A DNA stretch of 64,000 nt from positions 183,250 through 247,249 of the forward strand of contig WIDE01000034.1 of the NCBI GenBank assembly GCA_015039315.1, given 5' to 3'. The translations under genes were made by a program, and so were the position numbers. Shown here in pieces: positions 1 through 10,677 of the stretch. Below the pieces are notes generated by a model. The model did not search any database, was not told where the DNA came from, and worked only from the letters and a program-made list of their open reading frames with translations. This DNA is from Clavulina sp. PMI_390 (lineage: Eukaryota; Basidiomycota; Agaricomycetes; Cantharellales; Hydnaceae). Each line of letters starts with the position of its first letter. The stretch's first letter is position 1.

Positions 1-330
1 CCTCGGTCATCGAATTCAATTCCCGAATCTCCACATGTCTCACGCGATCGTGGGGCTGGCTTAGCCCGCTTGGCGTTGCGACGCTGGTCGGAGGATGAAC
101 CGATCAGGAGCTCCACCCCATGCGATTGGGTATCGATAACGACATCCTGTGTCAGAGCTATTTCAGGAATCTTGGGGGACATCTGGTATAAAATGGACGG
201 CCGTCGCACTGGTCTTGGGGCCAAGCCTCGTCCTTCGTAGCTCGGTGAGCACTCTCTCCTCTACCCGCTCCTCTCGGGTTATCCAAAACGCCCTCCTAAT
301 TATTCCATAATTTCCCAACTAGTTCCAAAC
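1..330 (+). promoter_or_regulatory. Upstream region of secreted G1-like copy 1
   Basis: No coding frame is supported here. A TATA-like box (TATAAAAT, 187-194) lies about 140 bp before the ATG at 331, and a pyrimidine-rich stretch follows it (about 245-300), as in many strongly expressed fungal genes. The conserved block upstream of copies 3-5 was not found here. Confidence 0.45.
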
Positions 331-1497
331 ATGGTTGCCTCGTCCATTTTCCGTGCCTCGCTGATCGTTCTCGGCCTTCTGGCCCCCGCTCTTGCGGCTC
401 CCGCTGCTGGGACTGTCTTGACTCCCTACGGCGAGCGCCCAATTGCTGACGTTCACGCTGTCCCCGCCGGTATGTCGATCAACTGTCATTTAAGCTTTGG
501 GCTTATTCGGGTTCTGATGCCGCCGGCTTCTTTGCGATCTTGTTTCACTTCTAGGTGGTGAGGTCCGCCATGTTGGTGATGAGGTCCACCTTGTTGATGC
601 TACTGGAACCGTCCTCCACGTCGCTAAGAACGACCAGAGCAAGGTCCGCGAGCAGCCCACTCCCGTTGCTAACGCCGCGAGGGCCTTCCAGACCGGCTGG
701 ATCGCTTATGCCTACTGTAAGCATTCCCTTCCTCAGCATAAATTGGTTCACACGCTAATAGATTTTCCCGAATTTTCCCCTCTTATTTCTCCTCCCTTTA
801 TCTTCGATATCCTGTGCTGCTTTTCGTCGTTAACATGTACAGGGACCAACACTGCGTCCTCCCCCATCAGCTCGTTCACCACGACCTGGACTGTCCCCGC
901 CGTCCCCGCTAGCAACGTTGGCCAGACCCTCTTCACCTTCAACTCGATCGAGCCTGCCTCTGGAAATGCCATTCTCCAGCCGGTGCTCCAGTACGGTCCC
1001 AGCGCTGCAGGCGGTGGCTCGTACTACGCTGTTGCGTCGTGGTACCTCGTTGGTAGCCAGGTACGGCGCTCCCGCCTTCAGTTTCGAATTTTCCGCGTCT
1101 TGATCACTGATTGTTATTCCCCGTCTTCCAGACATACTACACCTCCCCCGTCAAGGTCTCGACTGGTGCTACCCTCAACGGTGTCATCACCCTCACTTCG
1201 TCTTCTGGCTCGTCTTACAACTACGTTACTTCGTTCAGCAACATCAGCGGCACCTCGCTGACCGCCACTGGCTCGGCACAGCTCGTTTGGGCCACCGAGA
1301 CCCTCGAAGTTTACGGTGTCTCCGCAGCGAGCCAGTTCCCCACTGGCTCCACCGTCTTCTCCGGTATCAACCTGAAGCTCTCTTCGGGCGCTACCCCCAG
1401 CGTCTCATGGAGCGCCGTCAGCTCGAGCGCTGATGGTGTCACCACCACTATCAACACTCAAGGCGCTACCAACGCCGAGGTCACTATCAAGTACTAA
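331..1497 (+). CDS. Secreted glutamic-peptidase (G1/eqolisin)-like protein, array copy 1
   Basis: Exons 331-469, 555-716, 843-1060 and 1132-1497 join into 294 codons plus stop; intron phases are 1, 1, 0. Residues 1-22 form a signal peptide (hydrophobic, ending in Ala-rich APALAAP). Residues 23 to about 100 look like a propeptide with LTPYGERP and a GTVLHVAKND stretch. The rest is a Ser/Thr/Gly-rich beta domain. Its order of motifs parallels eqolisins: TTTWTVPAVPA near the start, AILQPVLQYGP (candidate catalytic Gln), ASWYLVG, WATETLEVYG (candidate catalytic Glu), a C-terminal TIKY. The Trp of the usual WVGIDG motif is not obvious. What is seen is the motif order; membership of clan GA is inference, and a non-catalytic concanavalin-A-like fold is the alternative. 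Codons are strongly C-ending, suggesting high expression, unlike copy 2. Confidence 0.75.
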
Positions 1498-2630
1498 GCG
1501 AGTGTAGTCACGAAGTGTATGCAGAGGCTTGTTCTGTAATTACTTTTGGTATACTCTTGGCAAACAAAACTATCATGAATCGAAATTCGTCCTCCGGCGA
1601 CATTATGATAAGAGCACGCAATGTATGAGTTTTTGTGAGTCATGGTGTGCACCGCGCGGCATCTCCGCCCTGCACTTCGGCCCGTGTCCCCTCCTGTATA
1701 CATGAGACCACACGAGCCATTGGGTACCGATAGGGAGCTCTGGCGATTAGATGATTGGGTGCTGCTGGATTAATCGCCCGACACCGTGTAAGTACTCATG
1801 CTACCCATTTTGGTGGGATAGGTGGTGCTCTGCCATCAGGGTCTTCCAGCCTCCGAGTTTGGCTCGAGTCCGGCAATCACATGTCATGACAGCCGACAAC
1901 AAGTTTGCCAAGCGCTCCTGATCCGCCTCCCACAATGGGTTCTAATTTCAGAACAAGTCTCGAAGATTCCAAAGCCCCCCGTACCAAAGAAAAAACTTCT
2001 GTCTTCGCGAACCAGCACCTGGCCCTTGATGACCCGATGAGCTCCGAGGAAGGAGGCGATATGAACAAGCAATGTCATGCGCGGCGTATAGCGCTATTGT
2101 CATTTTTCTCCTGCTCAAACTGATCAGACACCCATGGCCTCAGCTTTTCGTCTTTCCCATGGGAATCATCTCCGAGTAGTTGTTGCGGCAAATGTCACTG
2201 GACTATTCACCAAATTGAAAAGCTCGCCCATGTGGACCAAGTGTACATGATCGGCGGACTCGTTTTCGGTTAGATCTGAATCGATACGCCACATCAGATT
2301 AGCTGCCGTGTCTTCAGTGGAAAAGCTAACGCCGCTAATCCTGAATCTTACCGCCAGCCCAGAACGATGACCCAGTCGCTCACAAGACCTACCAAATCCA
2401 TTAGCATCCATGCACGCCACCGCCAAACCACTGCTCTCAGCGTCCCGAACAAGAATCTTATATTCCCTACAACTCACATATAGGCTAGCAGTTGCCCAAG
2501 CTGCGACCCCCTCCCCTATCACCTCCCGCAACCTCCGTGAGCATAGGGCGTTTGCCTCGCTGGTCCTTCATCTTTTCGACATCGCCACCCGAGATAGAAC
2601 AGACTCGCACCAGCTTTACCGGCATCCTCA
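1498..2630. other. Intergenic, between G1-like copies 1 and 2
   Basis: About 1.1 kb. Short open frames on both strands have no splice support or recognisable product. I see no repeat or RNA gene in it. Confidence 0.5.
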
Positions 2631-3749
2631 ATGTTCAGGGTCTCCCTCCTCTTTCTATCACTGGTGTCTTGGGTTCTTGCGGAGCCAAATGGGCAAACTG
2701 TGCTGACGCCGTATGGCGAGCGACCCGTTGCCAATGTCCGTGCCGTCCCGACCGGTGGGTGTCTTTTGATGGCTCCCGATGCTGATGGAGCAACTGAATC
2801 TCCTTCTCTCTATCCCTCTCCTCAAAGGCGGGGAGGTACGGTTGGCTGGCGACCAAATCCACCTCCTTAGTTCTGTTGGAGAGATTCTCCACGTCGCTAC
2901 AAATGACGGAAGCAGAGTCCGGGAGCATTCCACACCAACTTCTGACGCTGTGAAGCCCCTTCAGACTGGATGGGTTGGTTACGCATATTGTGAGGGCCTT
3001 TTCAATCGACAGAGCCAATTCCTGTGCTGAACGTTTCACGATCCGCCCGTCATCCATCGATTTAGGGACTAACACTGGCTCCTCTCCTGTTAGCTTGTTC
3101 AACACCACTTGGAGCGTACCGCCAGTTCCCGCCAAATACGATGGTCAAACGCTGTTCATCTTCCCTGCTATGGAACCTGCCTCAGGCAATTCAATTTTGC
3201 AGCCCGTGCTTCAATATGGCCCTTCGGCTGCTGGAGGTGGTGCTTACTATGCTGTTTCCTCTTGGTACGTTGTCGGTAGTCAGGTAAGAGGTCTTTCGGC
3301 ATCTTTGTACCTCACTAGATCTCATACACTTCGCTGCAACTCTCCCTTTACAACCTCTAATCCTTGACGATCTGGATCCATGCTAGACATACTACACAAC
3401 TCCGGTGAAGGTTTCAGTAGGTGCAACGCTCAGCTCCACCATATCCCTCACTAGCTATTCTGGATCATCCTACAACTACGCGACCTCCTTCACCAATATT
3501 TCTGGGACATCTCTCTCCGCGACGGGATCAGCACAGCTCGTCTGGTTGGCAGAGTCCCTGGAAGTCTATGGTGTGACCAGCGCTAGCGACATCCCGACGG
3601 GTTCAACAGTATTCTACCCAATCAATGTGAGGACAACGGCAGGAACGCCAAACGTTACCTGGAGTGCCGTTGGCTCTACTCAAGATGGTGTGGGAGTGAC
3701 GATCAATAAACAGGGCGCTACCAACGCAGAGATCACTATCACATACTAA
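2631..3749 (+). CDS. Secreted glutamic-peptidase-like protein, array copy 2 (divergent)
   Basis: Exons 2631-2754, 2828-2989, 3066-3283 and 3387-3749 give 288 codons plus stop with the same phases (1, 1, 0) as the other copies. A short signal peptide (MFRVSLLFLSLVSWVLA) precedes LTPYGERP. The candidate catalytic Gln (SILQPVLQYGP) is kept, as is the second Glu-containing motif, here WLAESLEVYG rather than WATETLEVYG. Codon use is visibly less biased than in copy 1 (many T- and A-ending codons), so this copy is older or more weakly expressed. No disabling change is seen. The donor of intron 1 (gtgggt) is weaker than in its sisters. Function as for copy 1. Confidence 0.72.
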
Positions 3750-4200
3750 GCGCTCCTGGCAAAGCCTGTTATCCTCCTCTTTTTTTTTTTTTTTTTTCTG
3801 GATTACTACTAGGATATAAAAATGCCAGTCCCTCTCTATGCGCATTTTCGAGTCTACGCGATGACCATAGCATGACTGAGTTTCAGATCCTCGAGCTGAA
3901 CTGAAGACGCGAGGCTCCGGGGAGTTCTTGTTGATAACGAGCAGCTTATCACATGCTTACTCGAGCCATACTAATTATCCGTTTAGCCATGCTTAGGACT
4001 TTGATTTGCGCGCGCGGAGCGCCTAATAGAATTTATACGCGGTAATGAGTTCCCATGCTCCAGCTAATAAACAAGAAAACTCTAGCGAGCAGTAGTATCC
4101 CGGTCCGGCGTCTTGATATCCATAACTATCACACCGCGACACCGTCCGCAACGGCGGCTGCTCGTCGACATCTTGGTCCCTCGTCTCACTACTCCTTATT
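3750..4200. other. Intergenic between copy 2 and the NADH diphosphatase gene
   Basis: A poly-T tract (about 3780-3798) lies just after the copy 2 stop codon. Nothing else is recognised. Confidence 0.4.
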
Positions 4201-6334
4201 ATGACTGATTTGTATGTAACTAACTGTTCTTTCTTTCAGCTTGCTGGCAGCCTTGACACCGTGTTGATTCTGCTGCAGTGGGAGGTCGCACTTTTTCGGC
4301 GGCTCGCCATTGAACCGGTATGCATCACATTCTCAAACCCTTTCCAACATTCCTTTCTGACTGTGAACAACTTGGTTGGCATTGTGGTATTGCCGACACG
4401 TCGCGACGGCTCGGTTGATTTTACGGGCACGGTATACAATTTGATACGGACCCTGATCTGTGACCCTACAGTCTTAGTTGGCTTAGAAATTCTCCTGTCT
4501 TTCTCACTCTCGCTCTCGAATCCCCACGCACCAAATGGGTAATATTCAATGATGGAAAACCTCTTTTAACCGTCCCAGCACCAACATCTTCTGCGACATA
4601 CTCTCGTACTGTTTCTCTTCCCAAACCTCGCACGAAGCCCGCTCTCACCCTCCTTCCCACCGCTGCCGTGCTTCCACTCCTTGGTCCTGCCCCCTATTTT
4701 GCTCAAGGGCAGAACCAAGGATCCGTCATTCCCGCAGATCTTATCACGACTGAGCACAACGGGAAGGGCAAATTCCTCGAGTCTGCCCGAATTCATGGCC
4801 CCACCATTGTTTTCCTGGGTACCTTAGAGTCTCATGATGATAGCTGGCTCGACAGACCTGCAAGTGACTATAGCAAGGCTCTGGAGACACCTGAAAGCAT
4901 TATTGGTGATCCATACTTCGCGCTTGACGTGACAGGCACCGACCCAGAGGTCCTAAAGGACGTGCTTAAACAGGAGATCGAGGGATACGGCGGCGTCAGG
5001 GAAGAATTCGGAGACGCCCTTCGAGTTGGCTTAACCCTCGACCCCGTCGAAGTTGCTATCTTTAGCGAGGGTAGGACGATGATCGACTGGAATTCACGCA
5101 TGAAAGTAAGAATTTGTATGATAACTTCTCATTCAATGTTGCTAATAAACGAATCGTGCCATTTTCAATCAGTTCTGCCCTTCATGTGGCTCGAAAATCT
5201 ACTCGCTTTGGGGGGGATGGAAGTTATCATGTTCGTCACTTCTTCCATGGGCGGACAACTCGGGAAAGAAGCCTTGTCCAACTGCTAGAGGTCTGCACAA
5301 TGTTATGCACCCTAGGACCGATGCCGTTGTGGCTATGGCCGTCCTTGATGAAACAGGCGAGAAGATTCTCTTGGGACGAAATGTGAGGATTTCTCAACCA
5401 TACCTTAGCTATACTACCTCACGTTTCGGCTCCAACTTTAAACTCCGATAGAAACGATCCCGACTCCCTCCAGGTAATTTACTCTCTTTGAGGCCTCCAC
5501 ATAAGGCAGTCATCAATTCCGTCCAGGGTTTTACTCTACGCTCTCGGGCTTCCTCGAGCCTAGCGAATCTTTTGAAGAGGCTGTTGCAAGAGAGATTTGG
5601 GAAGAAAGCGGTATCCACGTTACAGATGTCAGGTATCATTCGTGCCAGGTAATTGTTTCCAACTGTTCAGTCATCTGTCACCACCGCCTTCCTTGCTCAA
5701 CCCTTCTGGTGGTGATCTCACTCGTTTCCTCTGCACCACCTCTGTTTTATGTAGCCATGGGTAAGTGTGTTCAATCACCGCTACTCCTTCATCGAACGTC
5801 TCACACAATCCTCGTGACAATGTCTCTACAGCCTTTTCCAGCAAACCTCATGATTGGATGCTTTGCAATTGCGGACTCGTCACAAAAAATCAGGACTGAC
5901 TTGGATAATGAGCTAGAAGGTATTTCACAATTTCATATTCGTTTGTAATAGTCCCAGGCTAATGGTCTGATCCGCCATTGAGATGTTCGATGGTTCACGC
6001 GAGATGAAGGTCCGTTTGAGCGACCTTTTTTTTTTTTTTGGCAATAGCGACTCACACCAGTTCTCGATGCTCCCGAGTAGTCATCCACATGATCTCCAAT
6101 GCTTCTGGCCCTGGCAAAAAAGATCCCCCATCTCAGGGCACTTCAACACGAGAAGATACAGCACAAACTCATCCCAACTCGAAGTCGGACCACAGCTCCA
6201 GCAACAAGGACAGAGCTGTCACTTTGCGCGTACCTGGAAAGCAAATAATTGGAGGCGTATTGATTGAAAAATGGGCTCATCGGCAATTGGATGAATTAGG
6301 TTATGCATTTGCTCTTGGCAGACCACAAGTCTAG
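4201..6334 (+). CDS. NPY1: NADH diphosphatase (NPY1/NUDT12/NudC-type Nudix hydrolase)
   Basis: Ten exons: 4201-4211, 4279-4317, 4472-5105, 5173-5382, 5452-5473, 5527-5648, 5755-5760, 5832-5919, 5983-6009 and 6048-6334, 481 residues. The N-terminus carries the FFGGSPLNRLSWLR motif typical of fungal NPY1. A zinc ribbon follows (FCPSCGSK, then two more Cys in LSCSSLLP and KKPCPT). The Nudix box is complete (GFLEPSES then AREIWEESGI), and the NADH-specific element CQPWPFP is present. The last comes partly from a 6-nt exon encoding Pro-Trp. C-terminal LIEKWA matches the family. The enzyme hydrolyses NAD(H) to NMN(H) and AMP, and relatives remove NAD caps from RNA. There is no clear C-terminal peroxisomal signal (ends RPQV). 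It lies inside the G1-like array but is unrelated to it. Confidence 0.88.
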
Positions 6335-7046
6335 CGCCATATACGAATCCGAACGTTCGATCAACTTCACAATTCACACCGAGTCCGCGCGGCAGGGAAC
6401 TTTTTTTTTACTTCCGCATGATTTGTTATATCGTGGGTTCAGGAGTTTTTGGTTCTTGGCGGGTAGGTCTCACCCGCAGAAGCGCGCCGTTGGCAAATGA
6501 CAACTTGCCGCTGCAAGCACAGCCGTGAAAATAACAAATGCTCCCTCCACAACCATCCCTCATGGAAGAAAACCTTCTTAATGGAAACCAAGGATACAAT
6601 TCCACTACTTCAGGACCGACCTTGAGTGATATTTGGCAATCCAGGTTCTATGCTCACTGGCAGCCTGTGGATAGGAGCCATACTCAATGGTCTTAGAAGA
6701 ATCCGTGTTAGCCCTGAAACCCAGAGGCCCGCCTTAACTTGATAATCGAAGCGTGGGCAGCCCGCACGCCCTGGGGGCGGTTGTTTGAATTCTCAGCGGT
6801 GACCCACATGCTCATATGGCCGAAAAATATCACCAGATGGGCGCGAATGTGCTTTGAATCCAATGCGGTAACGTTGTAGGTAATATGCCAGGGGTAAATA
6901 TTGAAAAATTTTGCATGGAACATAGACTTGTGGTCCTTTAATAGCTCGTCGACCCCCTCCTTGACCTTCATCCCCCCCACTCCCCCTCTCCGTCGACTAG
7001 TGGCTGCATTCTGCCCACTACCCACTATCCACTTAACGACCCTGCG
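6335..7046 (+). promoter_or_regulatory. Upstream region of G1-like copy 3 with array-conserved elements
   Basis: No gene is seen. A 16-bp block GCCGAAAAATATCACC (6819-6834) recurs upstream of copies 4 and 5. A second block, GTCCTTTAATAGCTCGTCGA (6932-6951), matches the TATA region of copy 4. These may be promoter elements or simply leftovers of segmental duplication. Confidence 0.5.
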
Positions 7047-8207
7047 ATGGTTGCTTTCTCTACTCTCTGGGCCTCCGCCCTTGTTTTCCCACTCCTGGTT
7101 TCTGGCCTTGCAGTGACATCAGAGACTGCCCTGACTCCTTTCGGTGAACGGCCTATTGCCAATATCCACCCCGTTCCACTAGGTATAGGTTTTATAATTT
7201 TGTTACATTGTCCAGCCTTTCTGACCTCTTTTTGGTGGCCTGATGTATCGAATCAACAGGCGGCTCGATCCAGCACGTTGGAAACCAAATCCATCTATTG
7301 GATGACAAAGGCACATTACTGCATGTGGCGGAGAATAGTGGTACAAAAGTTCGAGAAGAGCCTACGCCCGCCTCTAAAAGATCGCCACCGGCCCCACTTC
7401 AGACCGGCTGGATAGCATATGCTTACTGTGAGTTTCTGCGTCTGGCGTTCGGCAAGTTAGCCACTCGAGGATTTATCACCGAGCATCTCCCCTTCATGCT
7501 GAATCAACATCATCTAATCTGATTTGGGACTCTGTCCCTTTCTTTTTTTAGGGTACAACACGGGAACCTCTCCTATCAAATCATTCACGACCACATGGAC
7601 GGTGCCTCCTATTCCGGCGAGGAACGACGGTCAAACGCTCTTTACGTTCAATTCCATTGAACCAGCCTCAGGAAACGCAATTCTCCAACCGGTGCTCCAG
7701 TACGGTCCCAGCGCCGCCGGCGGAGGGGCATACTATGCCGTTGCGTCGTGGTACCTCGTTGGTAACTCGGTATGCCAACCCATTACACCACTCCCGCTCC
7801 CCCTGATAGTGCCTTTTCTCACCGGTCTTGGGTTCTAGGTCTATCATACTTCTCCAGTGAGAGTATCCGTCGGAGCCACCTTGAATGGACTTATCTCCCT
7901 GATCAGCTGGTCTGGCTCGTCTTTTAATTACTACACATCATTCACGAACATCGCTGGGACGACTTTGAGCGTCTACGGCTCTGCCCAACTCGTTTGGGCC
8001 ACTGAGACACTCGAAGTTTATGGCGTCAAATACCTCACGGACTTCTCCTCTGGCTCGACAGTGTTCTCGAACATCAATATCAGGACCCAGGCGGGGACGC
8101 CAGCTGTTTTCTGGTCTACAGTTAGCTCGGTGCAAGATGGTGCAGTGACCACCGTCAACACACAAGGCGCCACGAACGCGAGGATTACGATCAAGTACCC
8201 CGTATAA
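7047..8207 (+). CDS. Secreted glutamic-peptidase-like protein, array copy 3
   Basis: Exons 7047-7182, 7260-7427, 7552-7769 and 7839-8207 give 296 codons plus stop, phases 1, 1, 0. The signal peptide starts MVAFSTLWASALVFPLL. The propeptide-like part carries LTPFGERP and GTLLHVAENSG. The mature part keeps the candidate Gln (AILQPVLQYGP) and Glu (WATETLEVYG) and ends in TIKYPV. It is closest to copy 4: signal peptide, propeptide, 3' flank (shared CTTCAGTTAGTACGAA) and promoter blocks all match, so the two arose by a recent segmental duplication. Role as for copy 1. Confidence 0.75.
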
Positions 8208-9513
8208 AGTGTGCTAGTAAAGGCCTTCTTTATCACGGCACTTCAGTTAGTACGAATATTCAGGGCAAGCTCTATTCTTTTTCTTTCAGCCTTCTGGGGG
8301 TTTTTGCCGCATTTTTTGTAGTACTTGTATTGTGTAACTTCTAAAGAATTCAACACGTTGATAGTTTTCGTAGTTTTCCATGATTGAAAATTTCACGAAC
8401 CGTTAAGGCTTTCGTAATCGTTCATCCCCATTGCATGCGACAATGTATTGTGTGACATCGAGCTCATATTCTTCACTACGAGGGTCGTCTACGAAGCCGG
8501 AGGATTCTGACAGTGAGAGACACTTAGTGAGGGCTGTACGAGGCACATGTAACCCGGTTTTACGTACACTGATAAAGGTATGACGCACTAGAGAAGTGAA
8601 AACCGCAGTCCTGTATGGGAGATCGTGGAGGCTCGAGGGTGGGCATGAGAAGCTACTGGATCTCATGCGATCATCCCTTATTTGTCTAGGAGCAGTTGAC
8701 AAGACAGCTGTCTAAAATTTGAGCGGTTTTGGTGACGCATTTTCTATTTTCAAACGGAAGCTCCAGACCAGCGAACGAATAGGATGTGTATTCCGACGGT
8801 ATTCGATTGATCAGTTCATTCTATTCATAGCAGACATTGCGCGGCAGGGCAGGGGCGTTTCTGATTTTGAATGAGTTTCCCTTTGGAGTGCCTGATAATT
8901 GACATGAGAAGTTGGCTGTCAGGACTCACTTGGTGGCGAGGAGGTCTCACTCACCAAGGCACCCGTGGCAAATCATAAAATCATAACTGACCACAACAAC
9001 TGAAACAGCGACCCTCACGCACTCACTACTTCTGCTCATCGCACTCAAGAACGCCACTGTCTCTGTTGAAGGTGGTAAATGCAATGCGCCGCGTGGGTAG
9101 GGAAACCAATCATGACTTCTTGGCTGAGAGCCATCGCTCAGCCCGAGGTTCACCGGCAATTGGTGAACAACATCGGCGTTGAAGTGCCCAGGATGAGGCC
9201 GCACTCGCCCTGAAACTATGGGGCCTGTATCGTAATTTCTCGGCCCATCCAAGGACGGTGGGTGACCTGAGTGCGGATGTTCGGATTTCCAGCGGCCCCA
9301 CTCGCGCTCGTGCGGCCGAAACACATCACCGGACATAACTGAACTTGTCTTGAGTCCAATGTAGTAGCATTATGGGGAAACTCCAGAAGAGTATTTGAAA
9401 ATACCCCTGTATGAAGCGCATAACCCCTGGAGTCTTTATATACCTCGTCGACTGAGCCCCAATCGACCAGCGGCTCGCTCCATTCCACGCACTACACCCC
9501 TTCCAGCCCCAAA
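8208..9513 (+). promoter_or_regulatory. Intergenic with promoter of G1-like copy 4
   Basis: About 1.3 kb without a supported gene. It holds the array-conserved block GCCGAAACACATCACC (9315-9330). A TATA-like TATATA (9437-9442) is followed by CCTCGTCGAC, both about 60-80 bp before the ATG at 9514. Confidence 0.5.
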
Positions 9514-10677
9514 ATGGTTGCGTTCTCTACCCTCCTTGCTTCATCCCTCGTTCTACCACTCCTAGCGTCCGGCCTCGCAGTTACTTCCAAGACTGCCCTC
9601 ACTCCTTTCGGCGAACGGCCTGTTGCCAATGTTCATACCGTTCCAGCGGGTATGGGTTTATATTTATTGGATCATCCGACGCTGCTGACCATAGTATAAT
9701 GATTTTGTTGATCGTATTTATAGGTGGCAAGATCCAGCATGTTGGGAACCAGGTTCAAGTCGTCGATGCCAAGGGCACATTACTGCACGTAGCAGAGAAT
9801 AGTGGCACGAAAGTTCGCGATGAGCCTACTCCCGCCTCAAAGGGATCACTGCCGGCCACGCTTCAGAACGGCTGGATTGCGTACGCTTACTGTGAGTTTC
9901 TACGTTTGGTACTAGCCAGTTGGCCGCTCGCGGCGCCCGTATTAACAATTTGCTCACCTATCTCTATTCCCCTCGTCCCTCACCACTCTCTCTCACGCTT
10001 TCACTACACTATTTCACTTCTCCCCTTGCAGGGTACAACACGGGAACCTCTCCTATCAAGTCTTTCACGACCACATGGACTGTGCCTCCAATTCCTGCGA
10101 CAAACAATGGCCAGACACTCTTCACATTCAACTCCATCGAGCCAGCCTCAGGGGACGCAATCATCCAGCCGGTGCTCCAGTACGGTCCTTCTGCTGCCGG
10201 CGGGGGAGCGTACTATGCTGTCGCGTCGTGGTACCTTGTTGGAAGCGCAGTGAGTGGACCCTTGCACCCTCCTGTGTGTGACTCTCTTGACCTGAACTTT
10301 GCTCGCAGGTATATCACACCACTCCAGTGAGAGTCAGGCCTGGGCAGACTCTTACCGGTGCCATCTATCTCACTGGCGGGTCCAGCACGTCTTACAACTA
10401 TATCACCTCATTCACAAACATCCCTGCAACCTCTTTGAATGTGTTTGGCGCTGCACAGCTCGTCTGGGCGACAGAAACACTTGAAGTTTACGGTGTTCAG
10501 TACGCCTCGGACTTCTCCCCCGGCTCGACAGTGTTCTCAAACATCAACATTAAGACCTCGGCGGGCACGCCAAACGTCGCGTGGACCCCAGTGAGCTCGG
10601 TGCAGGATAATGTGGTGACCACTGTCAACTCACAGGGTGCGACAAACGCAAAGATTACGATCAAGTACCCTGTATGA
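9514..10677 (+). CDS. Secreted glutamic-peptidase-like protein, array copy 4
   Basis: Exons 9514-9649, 9724-9891, 10032-10249 and 10309-10677 give 296 codons plus stop with the shared phases. The signal peptide MVAFSTLLASSLVLPLLASG is nearly that of copy 3. The candidate catalytic Gln lies in AIIQPVLQYGP and the Glu in WATETLEVYG. The third intron ends directly before VYHTTPV, where copies 1, 2 and 5 have TYYT or TYYTRP. This is another sign that copies 3 and 4 form a pair. It is intact, with a good TATA-type promoter. Confidence 0.75.

Noticed and set aside
4201..4542. Single 113-codon frame starting at 4201
   Set aside because: Its first 11 nt are real coding sequence, but the rest reads through two introns of the NADH diphosphatase gene.
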